From Stromatinia cepivora (Eukaryota; Ascomycota; Leotiomycetes; Helotiales; Sclerotiniaceae): DNA of 64,000 nt. Under the pieces are notes generated by a model. It saw nothing but the letters and a program-made list of their open reading frames with translations, was not told the DNA's origin and ran no database searches. Numbering within the stretch: position 1 is the first letter of the stretch; each line of letters starts with the position of its first letter. Location: positions 867,001 to 931,000 of the forward strand of contig RCTD01000017.1 of assembly GCA_014898415.1 (NCBI GenBank), written 5' to 3'. Shown here one piece after another: positions 48,875-63,759 of this stretch. The position numbers and the translations under genes were made by a program.

Positions 48875-50629
48875 GTTCTTTAATCGAAATATACTTCGAT
48901 TTTAGATCGAGGAGTTTTGTTAGGGTATACAAATAATATATATATATAATATTTATAATAACTTGTTTTTCCAGTGATGCAATAATTCTTCACCCTATTT
49001 GATCAGCAATGTATTTATCGTTTATCAAAGAGTATTATTTTTTTTCAAATTGATAATCTAAATCATAAGAACAGTTTTTCAATTCCTATAAAGAATTTAA
49101 GATTGTTTTAAAATTATTAGAAATTGAATTGTTATTGTTTGAAACAAATTCAATATTGTAATTAGTTATATAACGACAAAATATAAATCTATTTAGAATA
49201 AATAGATAAAAAGAGGCTTTTTTCGAGAGATCAAAATGATAACCTTTTTTTTTCTATTTATCGATATTCACAATTATAAACTCCGAAATTAATATAATCG
49301 TTTAGGAATAGAGAAGTTAATATATACAAAAGATATTTGATATAATAATTACTTTTAATTGTTCTTTAATATTAGATTTCTTTTCATTATTATCATTATT
49401 AAAGAATACCAGAGCAGTTTTCGCAGCAATTATTTCGTAGATAAATTTATTCTTTTGTTAAACTTCGAAAAGGTTTTCGTTTTTATAATATTCTTTTAGA
49501 AATCTAAGATTATCAAAAGTAAATTTATAAATTCTAAGAATAGGATTCTATATAAAATTATAAGAAAAAGGTATTTAATCTTTTTTGTTTTTTATATCAG
49601 TTTTCATAATGAATCTATATATAATACAGAAATCTGTAGAATTATATTTTTTGGCTTTTTTACCTTTCTTTCGTATAAGATATTCAGCTATATACTTATT
49701 CAGAAACTTTACAAAGATTTAAAGACTGAAATGAAAGATGTAATAGATTATATCCGTTTTTATTGAAGTATTATTTAAACTTATATCCTTCAATTAAAAA
49801 CAAACAAAAGCTTTTCCTTGAATAATTATCCAAATTCTTTCGAGATTTTTAAAATTTTTTCTAACTTTATTATAATATTATTCAATAAATTGAATTGTAT
49901 CATTATTCTTAACAAAATAACCGGCCTTGAAAAGACCAACTGCTTTATAAAATTTCTAATCTTTGATCCGATCTTTTATTTTATTTACAAAATCTCCAAT
50001 AAAATCAGCAATACTTATAGAGTAATTAAACCATTATTCAAAAATATTATATTTTTCCTTAACTTCAAAAATTTCAATAAATACAAATACTTCGATTTCG
50101 TTACTGAAGGAATAATTCTTATATCAAACAAGAAAAAAGGTATTATTATTAATAAAACAAAAGGTTATAACTTAATTAAATCCTTCTCCAAACATTATAT
50201 TAAAATTTAAATGAAAACTTATATAAATAATAAAATAAATACAAATAAAGAATTAATAACTTCAAATAAAATTATTAAAATAAACAGATTTAAAGAGAAA
50301 ATATTGAACTATTCAAATATTGTTCAGGAATTATTTGTAAATTATTTAAAAGCGAAATCAATAATATAATGAGTTTTTTCAAAAAGAATTCAAATACCCT
50401 TCCCCTTCTAAGGATTATAAAACTTTCCTTATCAAACTTTATAATTAATAATCAGAAATTTATAACAATAATTCCTTTTTGACTTATTATATTTACTTTC
50501 TTCTTTCTAATTCTATATCATTTTACAATTAAATAAAGAATAATCCTTAATTATTTATTATCTTTTATTTAGAAGATTATGAATACTTAGAAATTCAATT
50601 CTTTTGATTTATTTATTTATACAAATCTT
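48875..50629. other. AT-rich stretch downstream of the gypsy-type pol
   Basis: Holds a 130-codon plus-strand frame (49818-50210) rich in Ile, Asn, Lys and Phe, with no recognisable family. On the minus strand it would be the 3' part of the gypsy-type element. I could not define an LTR here. Confidence 0.5.
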
Positions 50630-51710
50630 TAGAATTATTATCTATAAAAAAATCTGAATACAAAATATATTTCTTGAGATAAATACCTATATAGATTCCA
50701 CTAAACAAAATACCATCTATTTCTTCAAAAGTATATATAGAAAAACCTTTCAATTTCTTTATTATTTTATAAAATCTATATCATTTAAAAACAAGTTTTG
50801 TATTACAAGATATATCGATTTTTGATCAAAAATCATAATATAAAACTATATTTCCAATTCGAATATTCTTATCCAATATTTTGTAATCAAAATTATATCG
50901 AAATTTACCATCTTCTTTATAATACTATTTGCAAAAAATTACTTTCTTAATATCTTTATCTAATATTTTTAATTATTATATTCTAATAACCAATAAATCT
51001 TTCTAAATTCATATACTTTTCCAATCAAGAATCCTTCAAATCGTATATATAATTTCAAAAGGTAATATAGTTTTTTGTTTATAAATCAATTCAAATAATA
51101 TTTTGTTTATTAATTTATAAATTGAAATATAATCAATAAATAATACTATTTCCAATTATTCAGATTATTTACACTCTCCTTATAATAAACGGGAAAATAC
51201 TTCCGCAATAGAATAATAATCTCTTTCCATTATTCCATTGATTTATAAATGATAAATTAATATCTTGATTTTATCAATTCTATACTTTTTGTAATAAGCA
51301 AATACAGCATCTTTATTTTCAAGTCTTCCATCTATAATAATTTTTCCAAAGAAATTATAACAATAGATTACTTTATAAAGAAACTTAACAACCATTTCCG
51401 AAATAGCATTTTATAAAGCTTTAACTTTTATTCAATCATTCAAATCTTTTTGTAAAATAACAAAACATTTGAATCCATAATCGTCAAATATTTTTGTAAT
51501 ATCCATATCAACTTTATACTAAATACCTAAAACCCAAATAGCAATTATTAATTCATTTATTTATTTGAATAATCTAAATTAACAAACAGAACAAAAAGTT
51601 ATCCAATTTTTTATATCCTTATATATTCCATTCCATTAATAACAATTATACATTTTAATATATAATAACTTTAAATCCTTGTAACCCAATTCTTTATATA
51701 CTTGAACCAT
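50630..51710 (-). pseudogene. Ty3/gypsy-type integrase and pol C-terminus, RIP-decayed
   Basis: Read on the minus strand, ignoring stops. A zinc-binding part at about 51710-51560 keeps the order GYKDLKLLYI, then WNGIYKDIKNWITFCSVC. The catalytic core at about 51445-51165 shows VVKFLYKVIYCYNFFGKIIIDG, where the GKIIIDG Asp is the second catalytic residue, followed by ENKDAVFAYYKKY and NGIMER with the catalytic Glu. A C-terminal stretch near 50700 resembles the EELDGTPLKGTFAG segment that closes many fungal gypsy pol proteins. The order matches fungal Ty3/gypsy elements, here in the orientation opposite to the copia copies. The other part of pol, the reverse transcriptase, is on the far side of copia copy D. 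Confidence 0.75.
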
Positions 51711-52199
51711 AATTTTTACTTTTTCGATTAAATTATTATCTATTATTATATAAACAAAAGATAATTTATCTTTTTAGATTCTAAATAAACAACAATACTT
51801 TATACAAAAATTAAGAACTTTCTTTTTGAAAATTTATCAATCCTTTATTAATAAATTTTTAGATCTTTATAATATAATAATATATTAAATAATCATTTAT
51901 ATCCTTTCATTTCTGCTTTCCAAAATTTGAAATAATCTTAAAATTTTGAAATTATTTATACTCATCATCAAATCTATTTATAACGAATTCAAATCTACAA
52001 TAATCGAATTATTAATATCCTTTTTATATTCCTTATCAATATCATCCAAAGCAATTCGTAATCATCGTAATAGAACATTTATAACAATATTTTTATTTCC
52101 AGAAATATATTTGATATCAAAATCGAAAAGCCTAATTCAAGTAATCTATTTTATAATCAAAATATTAAATAGATTTATAACTATTCTATTTAATTAAAC
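51711..52199. other. Gypsy-type interior between integrase and the copia insertion
   Basis: AT-rich. On the minus strand it should contain the RNase H/integrase linker. It is too decayed to name. Copia copy D interrupts it at 52200. Confidence 0.5.
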
Positions 52200-52365
52200 T
52201 GTTGGAAATGAGGCCATCATAGGATTAGAATTGAGGTCATATGATCACAATGGTGTATAGACCATATTTGGGAATAACCTTAATTCTATTTTTATTAGAA
52301 TAATAGATCCTTAATTCAATTTATGTAATCAATAATATTATTATTTCCTATACTAAAAGTTAATA
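52200..52365 (+). repeat. 166-bp LTR, copy D, 5'
   Basis: Intact left end TGTTGGAAATGAGG; the right end is decayed to TTAATA. Confidence 0.92.
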
Positions 52366-55300
52366 AATTATAAGATCCGATTATATAATAATAATTAGAA
52401 AGCAAAACAAATCGAGAAAGGATTAATATAATTAATAAAGATGGAATAAAATGAAAATCAGAGTTTTTATATAATATTATCGAAACAAAATTGAAATATG
52501 ATAATATAGTTTATAATTTATAATATCACAGATTAGAGTAAAGAACAGTTTATATAATATCGATACAGAATTATAGTAAAGGTGAAGAATAAATTTGTAT
52601 AGCTATAAGAAAATATATTACAATATGATTTTATGAATTTTCTTATTATTTTATTTTTATATTTCTTTATTATTTTGAATTTATTTGTTATATATTTTTT
52701 TTTTTAAAATTGTTTTAAAAATCTGAAGATTATCTTCGATATTCATCAAATAATAAAAAATCTTTATAATATCGGAATCAAATAATCCTTCGAAGTTCGA
52801 TCAAAATAATTATAAGCGATAGTTCAGATAAATAAAGATATAATTGAAAGGGAAAGAATGATTTTATATAATTGATCAAATATTAGACGAATATATGTAA
52901 ATTACAGGATCCAATATAGTATTTATTTATAAAATCAATAATTATATATATTACAATATCGAATTGAAATCAGAATATTTAAAGAATAAAGCGAATATAT
53001 TATTATATATTTGTATAATACTCAATAATAATGATAAAGCCTTTACTAATAAATATTCAATAATATATATACTCTAGAAATATTTTAAATCAAAATATAT
53101 TAGAGTTAATATAATTATAATCAATATATATATAACAATAATTCAAAATTTCAAATTTCAATTTAATATTTATTCTGATATAATTATTATCAAAGTTTGG
53201 GATAAATTGAAAGAGTATAAAAGGAAATTAGGAATTGTAGATGAAAATTATTGGTTAATATATTAAGATATTATTTTATTTTTAATTTTAATATATAATT
53301 TTCTAATTGATTATTAAAAAATAATGGATATATTGGATATTCAAATCAGCTTTAATATCAATAATAAAATCAAGTATTTATAGATTAAGGAATTTCGTTT
53401 TAAAAATAAATCAGAATTAGTGTAAATTGCAAAAAAATCTAGATATACTTTTCGATATTAAGAATTAGATTTCGAAACCCTAAATAATATTTATGATTTA
53501 TATCAAAAAGAAAATCATTATATATAAAACTATTTATATTTAATATAAATTAGTAAATTCCTTTATAATTATTTTTATTATCAAAAAAGAAGGGGATTAT
53601 TGAATTCGAAAAAAATCTATTTCAACAAAAAAGATCAAATATATTCTATTAACAATATTTCTGAATCAGATTTTAATATTAAGGATATAATAAAGGAAGA
53701 TTGTAATTTGATAAAGGAAATTATTAATAAAGCTTTTTTTAACAAATAATATATTAATATAAATACTTTTTTATATATATCTGATCAATTTTTATTATTT
53801 AAATTAATAGAATCTATTATCAAATAAAGAATAAAGATTGGTAAGAGAATAATATATTATTATTATTAAGATTTAGTGGATATAATATACGAAGATAATT
53901 CTAAAATACTATTTTCAAATGTATTATATATATTAGGGTTAAAAGTAAATTTGCTATTAGGAAAAAGAATTTGTGAAATAAGACTGCAAAAGGAATTCAA
54001 TTTTTATTATATATATTTCAAGAAAAATAATAAAAAAGTTATTTGTATTAGAATACAAAACGGAATATATATGATTTTATATATGATTAAAGAATATAAA
54101 GATATAATTCTTTGTTTTAATATATATCAAAATGATCAAAAAAAAGGCTTTTCTTTAGAGATAATCGATAGTATTAAAAATATTAATAATAAATTAATAT
54201 TTAAAGAGAAAAAGAAATATTTATTATAATATCGAAGATTCAATTATCTAGATTTAGATAAGATCAAGAATCTATATAAAGTATTTAATATAATCAAATC
54301 AATAAAGGTCCTAATTGAATTAAATATTTATGAAATATATATACTCACTAAAATAATCAATTATATTCCGAAGCAATTGAATCTATATAAATCAAAAAGA
54401 TTCGAATTTATATATTTCAATATTACAGGATTATTCCCAAAATCGATTTAAAAGAATTATTATTTTATATTAATCATTAATAATTGTACAAAAATAAATT
54501 GGATTATACTATTTAAACAAAAAGATAATGTAATTCAAATATTGAAAATTTGGAAAAAGGAAATGGAATTAATTATTAAAGAAAAGATTATTATAATCAG
54601 GATTGATAATATACCGGAATTCTTATAAGTTATTTATAAATAATCATCAAATATATAATCCGAAATTACAATAATTGTTTTTTCATATCAAAATAGATTT
54701 GCAAAATAGAATATAAGAATTATAAAGGTAAATATAAAAACAATACTAAAAGAAATTGAATTATTATTAGAATTTTGGCATAAAGTTATAAAATATAATA
54801 TTTATATTAGGAATTGTATTAATATTAATCTTGATATAAATAGAATAGATCGATCTTTTATAAAAACTTTTATAGATATAATATTAGATATAAAGATATA
54901 TAAAGTTTGAAAAAGTAAATATTATATTTATATCAATCCCAAGATTATTCTGAAAAGATAAAGATACAATAAATTGCAGAACATTTCGAAAATCGATATA
55001 TTCCTAGAATATTTAAAAATTATAAATAAACATATCAAAGTATATTCTTCAAAGTTAAATTATATATTTCAATCAAACAAAATAATCATAAATGAATTTC
55101 ATCGAAAAAGAGATTTGAATCTTAAATTAAGAAATTATAAATCAAATCTACAAAAAATAAAGAATATAAAACTAAATCGAAAATTTTATAATAGATTAAC
55201 AATAAACAAAACATCTTCTCCATCCTCAATACTAAATATAATACCTATATCACTTTCATTCCAAACATTCTCTTCAATAGATATTATATCGAATTCAATA

Positions 55301-57516
55301 ATTATATTAAATATCCCAATTATCAAATTGAAATTAAATAAATTAAATATATCAATACTAATATATAATAAAGATAAAGATAACAATATTCAAAAAACAA
55401 ATTAAGAATCTTTTTCCAAAGATATTTTAAATATCAAATTCATTATTTCAAAAAATACAATTCAAGAATCAACTTTTATAAACCCTGAATCTATATTGGA
55501 AATAAAATTTAAAATTATTTTAAATTTTATTAATAAATTTATTTCAATAAAATCAAAAAACGAAATAAATCTATAATTATTTAAAATCGAATAAAAAAAT
55601 GAAATGAATCTTGAAAACAAACCTTTAAAATATTTAATATAAAAACAGAAAAAAAATATAAAACAAAATCTTAAAAAAAAACAAAAAAACAAAATTATAA
55701 GAATATTGATTATAATATCTATACAAACCAAAATTCAAGAAAGTATAAAATATATTATAATTATAATCTCAATTATTTACAAAATAAATCTTTATATCAA
55801 AAATAAAATTGTTTTAGATTTTATAATTTCATTAATAGATATAAATAATACAGAAAATATAGTATATCTAATCAAAGAAATTTTAGAAATTAAAATACTA
55901 AGAATTTATAAAGAAGCAATATCGGATCAAGAATATTTTGAAAAATGAAAGAAAACTATCCAAAAGAAAATTATATCTTTGATTCAAAATAATATTTAAA
56001 AAGAATATATATTTCCTAAAAGAAATAATTTAATTTCAACAAAATGAATATTTATAATTAAAATCAAGAATAATAAAATAGAACGATTTAAAACAAAATT
56101 AATAATTCGAAGATTCAATTAAATATTAAGAAAAAATTACAACAAAATATTTATATCAATAATGAAATTAAATATACTCAGATTATTTCTAATTATTATT
56201 ATAAAGGAAAATTTGGAATACTTATATTTCGATATCAAAAATGCTTTTATCAAATCATATTTGAAGAAAAAAATCTATCTTGAATTATTCTAAAGTATTA
56301 AAATCAAAAAGGGATATATACTACAAATCCTATAAAATCTATATAATTTAAAACAAACTAAAAGGAACTAAAATTTACTATTAAAGAAAGAACTTTTAGA
56401 TATAGATTTTGTATAAAGTTTAATAGATTTATATCTATATATATCCAAAGATTATAATATAATATTATTAATATATATCGATAATATCGTTATTATATCA
56501 TATATATCATTATAAATTATTTGATTCAATAAAAAACTATCGGTTTATTTTAATATCAAGAATTTAAAGGAAATTAATAAAATCCTAAATATTAGAATCA
56601 TTTATAATAAAAAAATATATACATTAACTATAAATCAAAAAGAATATCTCAATATTATATTAACCAAATACAATATTATATATAAACAATATTAAACCAA
56701 AAAACTATCAATAATAAATTATACCTATTTCCAATCAACAATCGATAACAATAAACTAATAAATATAAACGAATATCAATAATAAATAGGAAATATAATT
56801 TATCTAATAATATATACTTAATCAAATATAATATTCTCAATTAAAAGACTTTTACAATTTATAATAAAACCAACAAAACATTATATTATAACTTTGAAGA
56901 ATTTGATACAATATCTATAATCAATAATCAAATAGAAATTATAATTCGGATCAAAAAAAATACAATCTAATATTTGCAAAGAATATAATATATCTGATAA
57001 TATAATAAAGATATATATAAATATAAATTAGATTAATGATAAATATAACCAGAAAAATGTTTCAAAAAGAATTATAATATTTTATAAAGATTTTATATTA
57101 TAAACTAATAAAAAATAAATATTTATAATTATTTTTAATACAGAATCAGAATATATTACGATAATAATGTTTATCAAACAAAAAAGATAGATTATATAAA
57201 TATTTAAAGATTTATTTAGATCAAATTATATTAAAAAAAACAGAGATATAATTTAGATATTTAATAACAATCAAAATACTTTAGTTTTAATCAAGAATCT
57301 ATATTTGTATGAATAATCCAAACATATAGATATTAATTATCATTTCATTAAGGATTTAATAGAAAAGAAGAAAATCGCTATTAATTATATCAATATATAC
57401 AATATAATTATCAATAGAATAATGAAGTTTTATACAAAGATTGCTTTCGAAAAATTCAAGAAAATGTTAGGATTAGTAATTTAGAAAGATCGAATAGGAT
57501 ATCTTCAATAAAGGAG

Positions 57517-57682
57517 TATTGAAAATAAAGCCATTATAGAATTAGAATTGAAATTATATAATCACAATGATATATAAATCATATTTGAGAATAACCTCAA
57601 TTCTATTTCTACTAGAATAATAAATCCTTAGTTCAATCTATATAATCAACAATACTACTACTTCCTGCACCAAAAGTTAATA
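57517..57682 (+). repeat. 166-bp LTR, copy D, 3'
   Basis: Left end decayed to TATTGAAAA, right end to TTAATA, followed by the target duplication TAAAC. Confidence 0.92.
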
Positions 57683-58149
57683 TAAACTATAAATATATTT
57701 ATATTAATTTCTAAAAGGAAATAAATATTATAAAGATCCCTTTTGCATTTTTATAAAATTTTGAATACTTTTTTATATTCTTTTTTAATAATATTATAAT
57801 TCTATTCGATATAATTCTATATATTATTTTTATATTTAACAATAATACGAGATTTATTATTATATATTTGATTCAGAACAACTTTTTATTTTATCAAATT
57901 AGTATCGATAATAAATACAATAATTCTGGTTTTAAATAAATAAATCAATAAAAGAAAAATTGAAATCAAAATTAATTTGTTTTTCAATAAAATCATTATA
58001 ATATTATGATTAACAATCCAAATGAATTCTATATCTTTCTTTAATAATATATAAAAAGATTCTATAATAATAACGAAATTCTCTATTCAAAATCAATAGA
58101 AAATATATACTTCAAAGAATATTCTAACCTTATAATTATTCAAATAAAA

Positions 58150-58450
58150 TAGTTATTCAAATATCTTAATGATTTTAACAATATCAGGATTTCTTTCTTT
58201 CGAATTGATATAATAATTTACAATTCGGATTCTATTATAATATTATTTGGATTTGATATCGATAATACATTTTATATACTCAATATATTTTATTATAACA
58301 TTTAAGTTTTTTAGATATTTAACAATAAATTTCAATTTCATTCATTATATCAAATTCTAAAATCTTTAACTTCAATATCGTTTAAATAAGGTATAACAAT
58401 ATTAGATATAATATCCTATAATATTCTTAATACAATTTTTGTAAATTAAA
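58150..58450 (-). pseudogene. Ty3/gypsy-type reverse transcriptase fragment, RIP-decayed
   Basis: On the minus strand, with stops ignored, the frame reads NIVIPYLNDIEVKD. This is the RT catalytic box (usually F/Y-X-D-D) with one Asp changed to Asn by a G-to-A change, followed by residues like the KGPRTRYN segment of fungal gypsy RT. It lies to the right of copia copy D, with the integrase on the left. That is the order expected for one minus-strand element interrupted by the copia insertion. Confidence 0.65.
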
Positions 58451-59056
58451 TGATTGAATTAATAATCCTTTATAATAAAATAATAAATCTTATCAAATTA
58501 AAAGGAATTATAATAATAATAATATCTTTATTCTTTTTATCTAAAAATATTTGATTATATCTAAAGAAGAAATCAATCAAAAATGTTAATAAATATTTAA
58601 TCATTTGTTCAGCAAATTCCTTTAAGTTTAAAAGCATATTTATATCTCACAGAATTATAATATTTACTTTTATCATTACAATAATAATACAATATTTACT
58701 AGTTTCATTCTTTTTAATTAAATATCAAGAGTTTCGATACAATCCTTTTCTTTTTTTAATACATTTCGTTTAATATAATCTTTTATCATTTCGATAATTA
58801 TTGATAAAAGGGCTTTAAAAGATACAAAACCAAAAGCTTATCAGGTCTTATATAATATTATTTTGATAATCTATAATAGAGCAATTGAAGATTTGATATT
58901 ACCAACTTCTGTTCAATCAAAAACTAATACTACTTTTCGATTCTATAATAATATAAAGAGAAATTCCTTTTTATATTTCCAAAATATATCTTTGATATTT
59001 AATAATACTAAATATTCTTATATTAATCGGAAATCTTCAAATTTGATATCAAAATA

Positions 59057-59365
59057 TATCACGGGATAGTATGATTACAGAGCACTTTCAGGGATTGGGG
59101 AATAGATGGTACATATAATTGATAGAGTAAAAGAATTGAATGATTTGCTCTTGATTATATGAATCAAGAGTTGTATATATAGAATAAATGAGTGGTTATT
59201 TAGTTAATATATATTTTAATTAGATTAGATTTTTGTTTATTAGGATATCAAAATCATTTTATTAATTAATAGATTGGTAAGGGTTAATAGATCCTTCATT
59301 CTGATTGGAAAGTATACGCTTTGATTCTTTATAAGATACAGGGGATCATAAGGCTTTCCGTGACA
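59057..59365. mobile_element. 309-bp solo element with TGTCACGG/CCGTGACA ends and target duplication
   Basis: Starts TATCACGGGATAG (a RIP form of TGTCACGG) and ends CTTTCCGTGACA. The 5-bp sequence AAATA occurs immediately before (59052-59056) and after (59366-59370). It is collinear with 39116-39424. It could be a solo LTR (TG...CA ends) or a small non-autonomous element. No coding capacity. Confidence 0.75.
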
Positions 59366-59370
59366 AAATA

Positions 59371-62300
59371 TAATATCAAATACTTCGAAAAAGGATTTAA
59401 TGATTGATATTTAGAATATTTTGTATATTCCAATTCTAACCAATTAAAATCACTTTTTGGGATCTTTTCATTAATATATTCTATTTCGTTCAAAGGTTTT
59501 ATTTTATCCTTCTTTTTTTTATATACATTATTAATTAAAACAAGAATTTTGTATTTAATATTAATTAGTTTCTCTTAGATATCATTTTCTACTCTAAATT
59601 CTTTCAAATCGAAATAAATATTATTAATAACATAGTATTCCTGAAATCCCTTTAATTTCAAATCCTTAATATTGTCAAATATATTTTCAATATCAAAGTT
59701 AAGGCCAATTCGAATAATATCTATATTGAACTTTACAAAATTTAAAACTATTTTAAAATTTAAGATACTAATCAAAAATTCTGGGAAATGGTTTTTAACG
59801 AATTCTTCAAATTTCTTTTCATTCTTAATAACATTTAGAACTTTTGGGAGATCATCGATATAATCCTTAGAATTTATATCATCTATTCTTTTCCTGGTTT
59901 TTCAAAACCAATCTTTATAATATCTACTTTGCATTTTGATTCAATTGTTTAACAATCGATTTTATTAATATTATTATTAATAATTTATATAATTTATTTA
60001 TCTTTTTTATATTCAAAATCGATCTTTTTTATAAACAGATATAATATCCCTAGTAATAATAAATCTTTAGCATTATTCAAGATAAAAATATCGATGATAT
60101 TCTTAATTCCTTTAAAATTGATTTCTATATTTTTAATCAATCTATATAAAATAATGATACTTCCATTAAAGATAATTATTATCGCCTTATATTTATATAT
60201 TATAAATTCCAATTCTTTTACGGCTTCCAGACTTATTTATATTGATTATCGATCCTGAATCGATAATATTGTTAATTTTGATATTCTTATTTATAAGAAT
60301 TACAATAATAATAGATGTATTATATATCTTTTTTGATTAATAATTAAAGAAAATATTTAAATAATTAATAATTATTAAAACTATTACAGCTTTTTTGATA
60401 GGAATTTCTGAATTTTTAAAAAGCTTTTTTTGTTCTTCGATATCTATAATTAATGTTTTCTTGAAAATTTATTTGAAAAGATTTGGTATATATATAAAAG
60501 TAATTTCAATTATTATCAGGATTTCGATTTTGCAAATCCATTTTAAAATTTCTATCAGGGATTTTATAATATAAATAATAACTAATATTTGCTTTTTTAT
60601 TTTTAAGGATTTAATATAAGAATTGAATATTTTATCCTTTTATATTATATCATTTTTATCGGATTCAGAAAAACCCTCCCCTCCTTAAAATTCTTTTGCT
60701 TTGTTTTCTTCGCTTTTGTTAATATCTATAGTTTTATTTTTATTAGAGAATTCTTTCTTTAGTTTTTTCCTTTTAATTTGATCTATTGTTTTAAATAATA
60801 TCTTTTAAAGAATATTTAACGATTTTTAGGATTTATCAATTTTATTTTATTTTATCGATTTGGATTTTTTAGATAATCGATTTTATAATTTTAAAGTTTC
60901 TTTAAGCTAAATAATTATATTAATATTGATAATTTCCTTTTTTCGATAATTAATATTATTTATATAAGAATTTCTAATAAGTTTATTAAATCACTTAATA
61001 ATATTAACCGAACCGATGGTTATATGATCACGTGATATATTAATAATATAATTTAATATTATTAAATTTTATTATTATATGAAATTTCGATCATATATCA
61101 TACTAGAATGATTTATAATGGAATAGAATGTGATGGAAGCGTATAGAACTTTCTTATTTCTAAGGTTAAATATTATTGGTTACTATTTCATTTCATTATA
61201 TAAAATGATTCTATAAGATTCGATTTAAATCGATCTTATTTATAATCATAGAATATTATAGAATTTCATAGAATCTTATCAAATACTATAAATAAGAAGA
61301 TTTTCTTCAAAGAATTCTTCTGAAAAACAAGCAAAATAAATTCAATATTCAATACACTCATATTTTGACTTCAACCATTATATATTCGATTACCCTTTTA
61401 AGCTATATAACTAAGTCTTCCACTATAATAATAGTGAATAGTATTATTATTATATTATTCATTATTATTAACCAATCAACCTCCTCCAAGAATTTATAAA
61501 TATATTCTTTACAATTTCAATATTAAAGATTCCAAAATTCAGCAAACTATTTTCAATATTGGATTTCTTTAATCGCTTCTTTTATTAATCAAACTCATAA
61601 ATTTTTATATATATTTCAATCTAATAACTCTCTAAAAAATCCTTTTACCTGAAGATTAAAAAAGGATTAAAATATTCTTTAAAATCAAATATAAAGATTC
61701 TATATTTATTATAATAATATAATCCAATATTAATATTATCAATCTTCTTAAAACAATTTTGTTTTATAATATAATTATTATTATAAAGAAATCTTTCAAA
61801 GCAATAATAACAAAAATAATTCTTTTTATAAACTTTATTTATATCAAAAAAAATCCCTTTTTATTTATCCTGAATAAAATAATCATTATATTTTGTATTA
61901 CCTTCTCAATGAATAATTTGATATTATAATAACAAAAAAAATAACTTCGAATCCTTTATACCTTTAACTTTCATCTTTAAATAATTTATACTAAACTTAT
62001 CCAAAAGATCAATGATTTTATCTATAATATCCTTTATCTCCTATCTTTGAAAATAAGATTTTGTACTGATATCAAAAATAAATAGGGTTTTTATATATTC
62101 ATATACAGTCTAGAAAATAATAATCTAATGAAATTTAAATCTTTTGTAAATTCAGATAACAAAATCCTCAGAAAAACACTATTTATAAACTTCATCCATT
62201 ATTCTCTTAAAATTCATAAAAATAGAATTATCAAGATTAACTTTAAATTATCTAACAATCTTCTTTTCCATTTGAGTATATAAGCTATACAGGAATATCT

Positions 62301-63759
62301 TTTTAGTTTCGAATTCAATGATTATATAATTATCAATGAATTGAGTAGCCGAAAATGCGAATTTAACAATATAATTCTTCATTATTATTAGATTTGTATT
62401 ATAATCTTTTTCATTCTTATTGTACTAATTATCAATAAATTGATCAAGAAAGTCTCGAATGTTTATTATTTATTGGATATTATAATCGCGAAAACATTAG
62501 AGTAATACTGATCTCAATCCTTCTTTCCAATTGTATCTAATAAAATTGTATTCGGATATAAATTTGATTTGGATAATAATAATATAATTGTAATATCAAG
62601 GAAATCGAGTTCGTATTTCTTTATCGGATATATCATAATCAATTTACAAGGTATCCCAAATTATAAAGAAATCAGATATATTGATCTTATTAAAAATAAA
62701 GATAATAGTATTTTTAGTATATAATATAATAAAGAATATATATATATAATCCTTAATACAAATAACAAATAGAATTTTTGATGGGTTTTGTTGTTATTGA
62801 TTTATTTCTTTTTCTTTTTTGGTTTTCTTTGTTTTTTCTTCTTTTTTAATAGGATTTCCATTATCATTAGTAAAGAGTTTTTCGATAAATTCAAAAGAAT
62901 CAATAATTAAGGCAACAATACTATCCTTTAATTTTTAAAAAATATTTTATAAAAGATTCAATCTTGTAGATAGATCAAAATTATTCATTATATTATTATA
63001 ATTTGATTGAAAAATATCTGATTCATTAAAATCTGATTTAATATTTGATTCTCGATAACTTTCAATATTCATAATTTTCCCTTAATAAATTTCCAAAAAA
63101 AAAGAAAAAATATATATAATCCTTTCTAAAGTTTTCCTTCTTTTAAAAGAATATATAAATCTCAAACCCTTCAACTAAAAGTTTTTTAAAATATATCTTA
63201 AATTTTTGATTACCAATATCAAGGATAATAATTTAATATATTATATCCAATCCTTTCTATTACTCTAATATATATTTAAGCATTCAAATAACTCTAAAAG
63301 TATATAAGACATTCAGGGTTCTTCAATATAATTAATCGTATTCAATCAAGATCGCCCTCAAAATTAAAGTTTTTTTATTTATAGAAATAAATGATTTGTT
63401 TATAAATAAGGATTTTATTATATTTGAAATTCTAATATATTCTTGATATTACTAACTATATCCCCAAATAGAACCTTCATTGATATATTCCTTTCAAAAT
63501 AGAAAATAGAATAATAATTCTACTGAAAAATGATTTATTTTCGATATAATAAATAAACACAAATAAAAAAGCTTCGATAATCAAAACTTCCTTATTCAAA
63601 GTTTAACAATCCTACATTTTTGAAAGAATTATTCTTTCAAAATCAATCCTATCTTTCTATTTATAAATTACTAATTCTACTTTCTTTTTAATCATAATTT
63701 CTTTACAAATATATTTGTATAATATAAACTATATAATTCGAATTTTGTATAAATCATTA
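59371..63759. other. AT-rich decayed interior, probably the 5' part of the gypsy-type element
   Basis: A minus-strand frame at 60212-59994 reads DIFILNNAKDLLLLGILYLF, which resembles the aspartic-protease end of fungal gypsy polyproteins (LLLG-P-Y-L). Minus-strand translations at 61500-62700 are more protein-like than plus-strand ones, but I could not confirm a capsid or a zinc knuckle. The area 61020-61440 has higher complexity and is non-coding. Confidence 0.45.

Larger units (their letters stand above)
52200..57682 (+). mobile_element. Ty1/copia-type LTR retrotransposon, copy D, nested in the gypsy-type element
   Basis: 5,483 bp with 166-bp LTRs at 52200-52365 and 57517-57682. The 5-bp target duplication TAAAC is at 52195-52199 and 57683-57687. 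It splits the minus-strand gypsy pol (integrase on the left, RT on the right), so it is younger than that element. The RT box at 56474-56485 reads Y-I-D-N: the first catalytic Asp is kept and the second changed. The longest frame, 53876-54229, keeps the NVLYILGLKVNLL motif preceding the copia integrase. Confidence 0.95.

Noticed and set aside
49818..50210. 130-codon plus-strand frame in the AT-rich block as a gene
   Set aside because: Low-complexity Ile/Asn/Lys composition, within a decayed element whose recognisable coding is on the other strand.
61810..61850. CYYC motif on the minus strand, as a gag zinc knuckle
   Set aside because: The Gly-His spacing of a CCHC knuckle is missing, and the changes needed are not RIP-type transitions.
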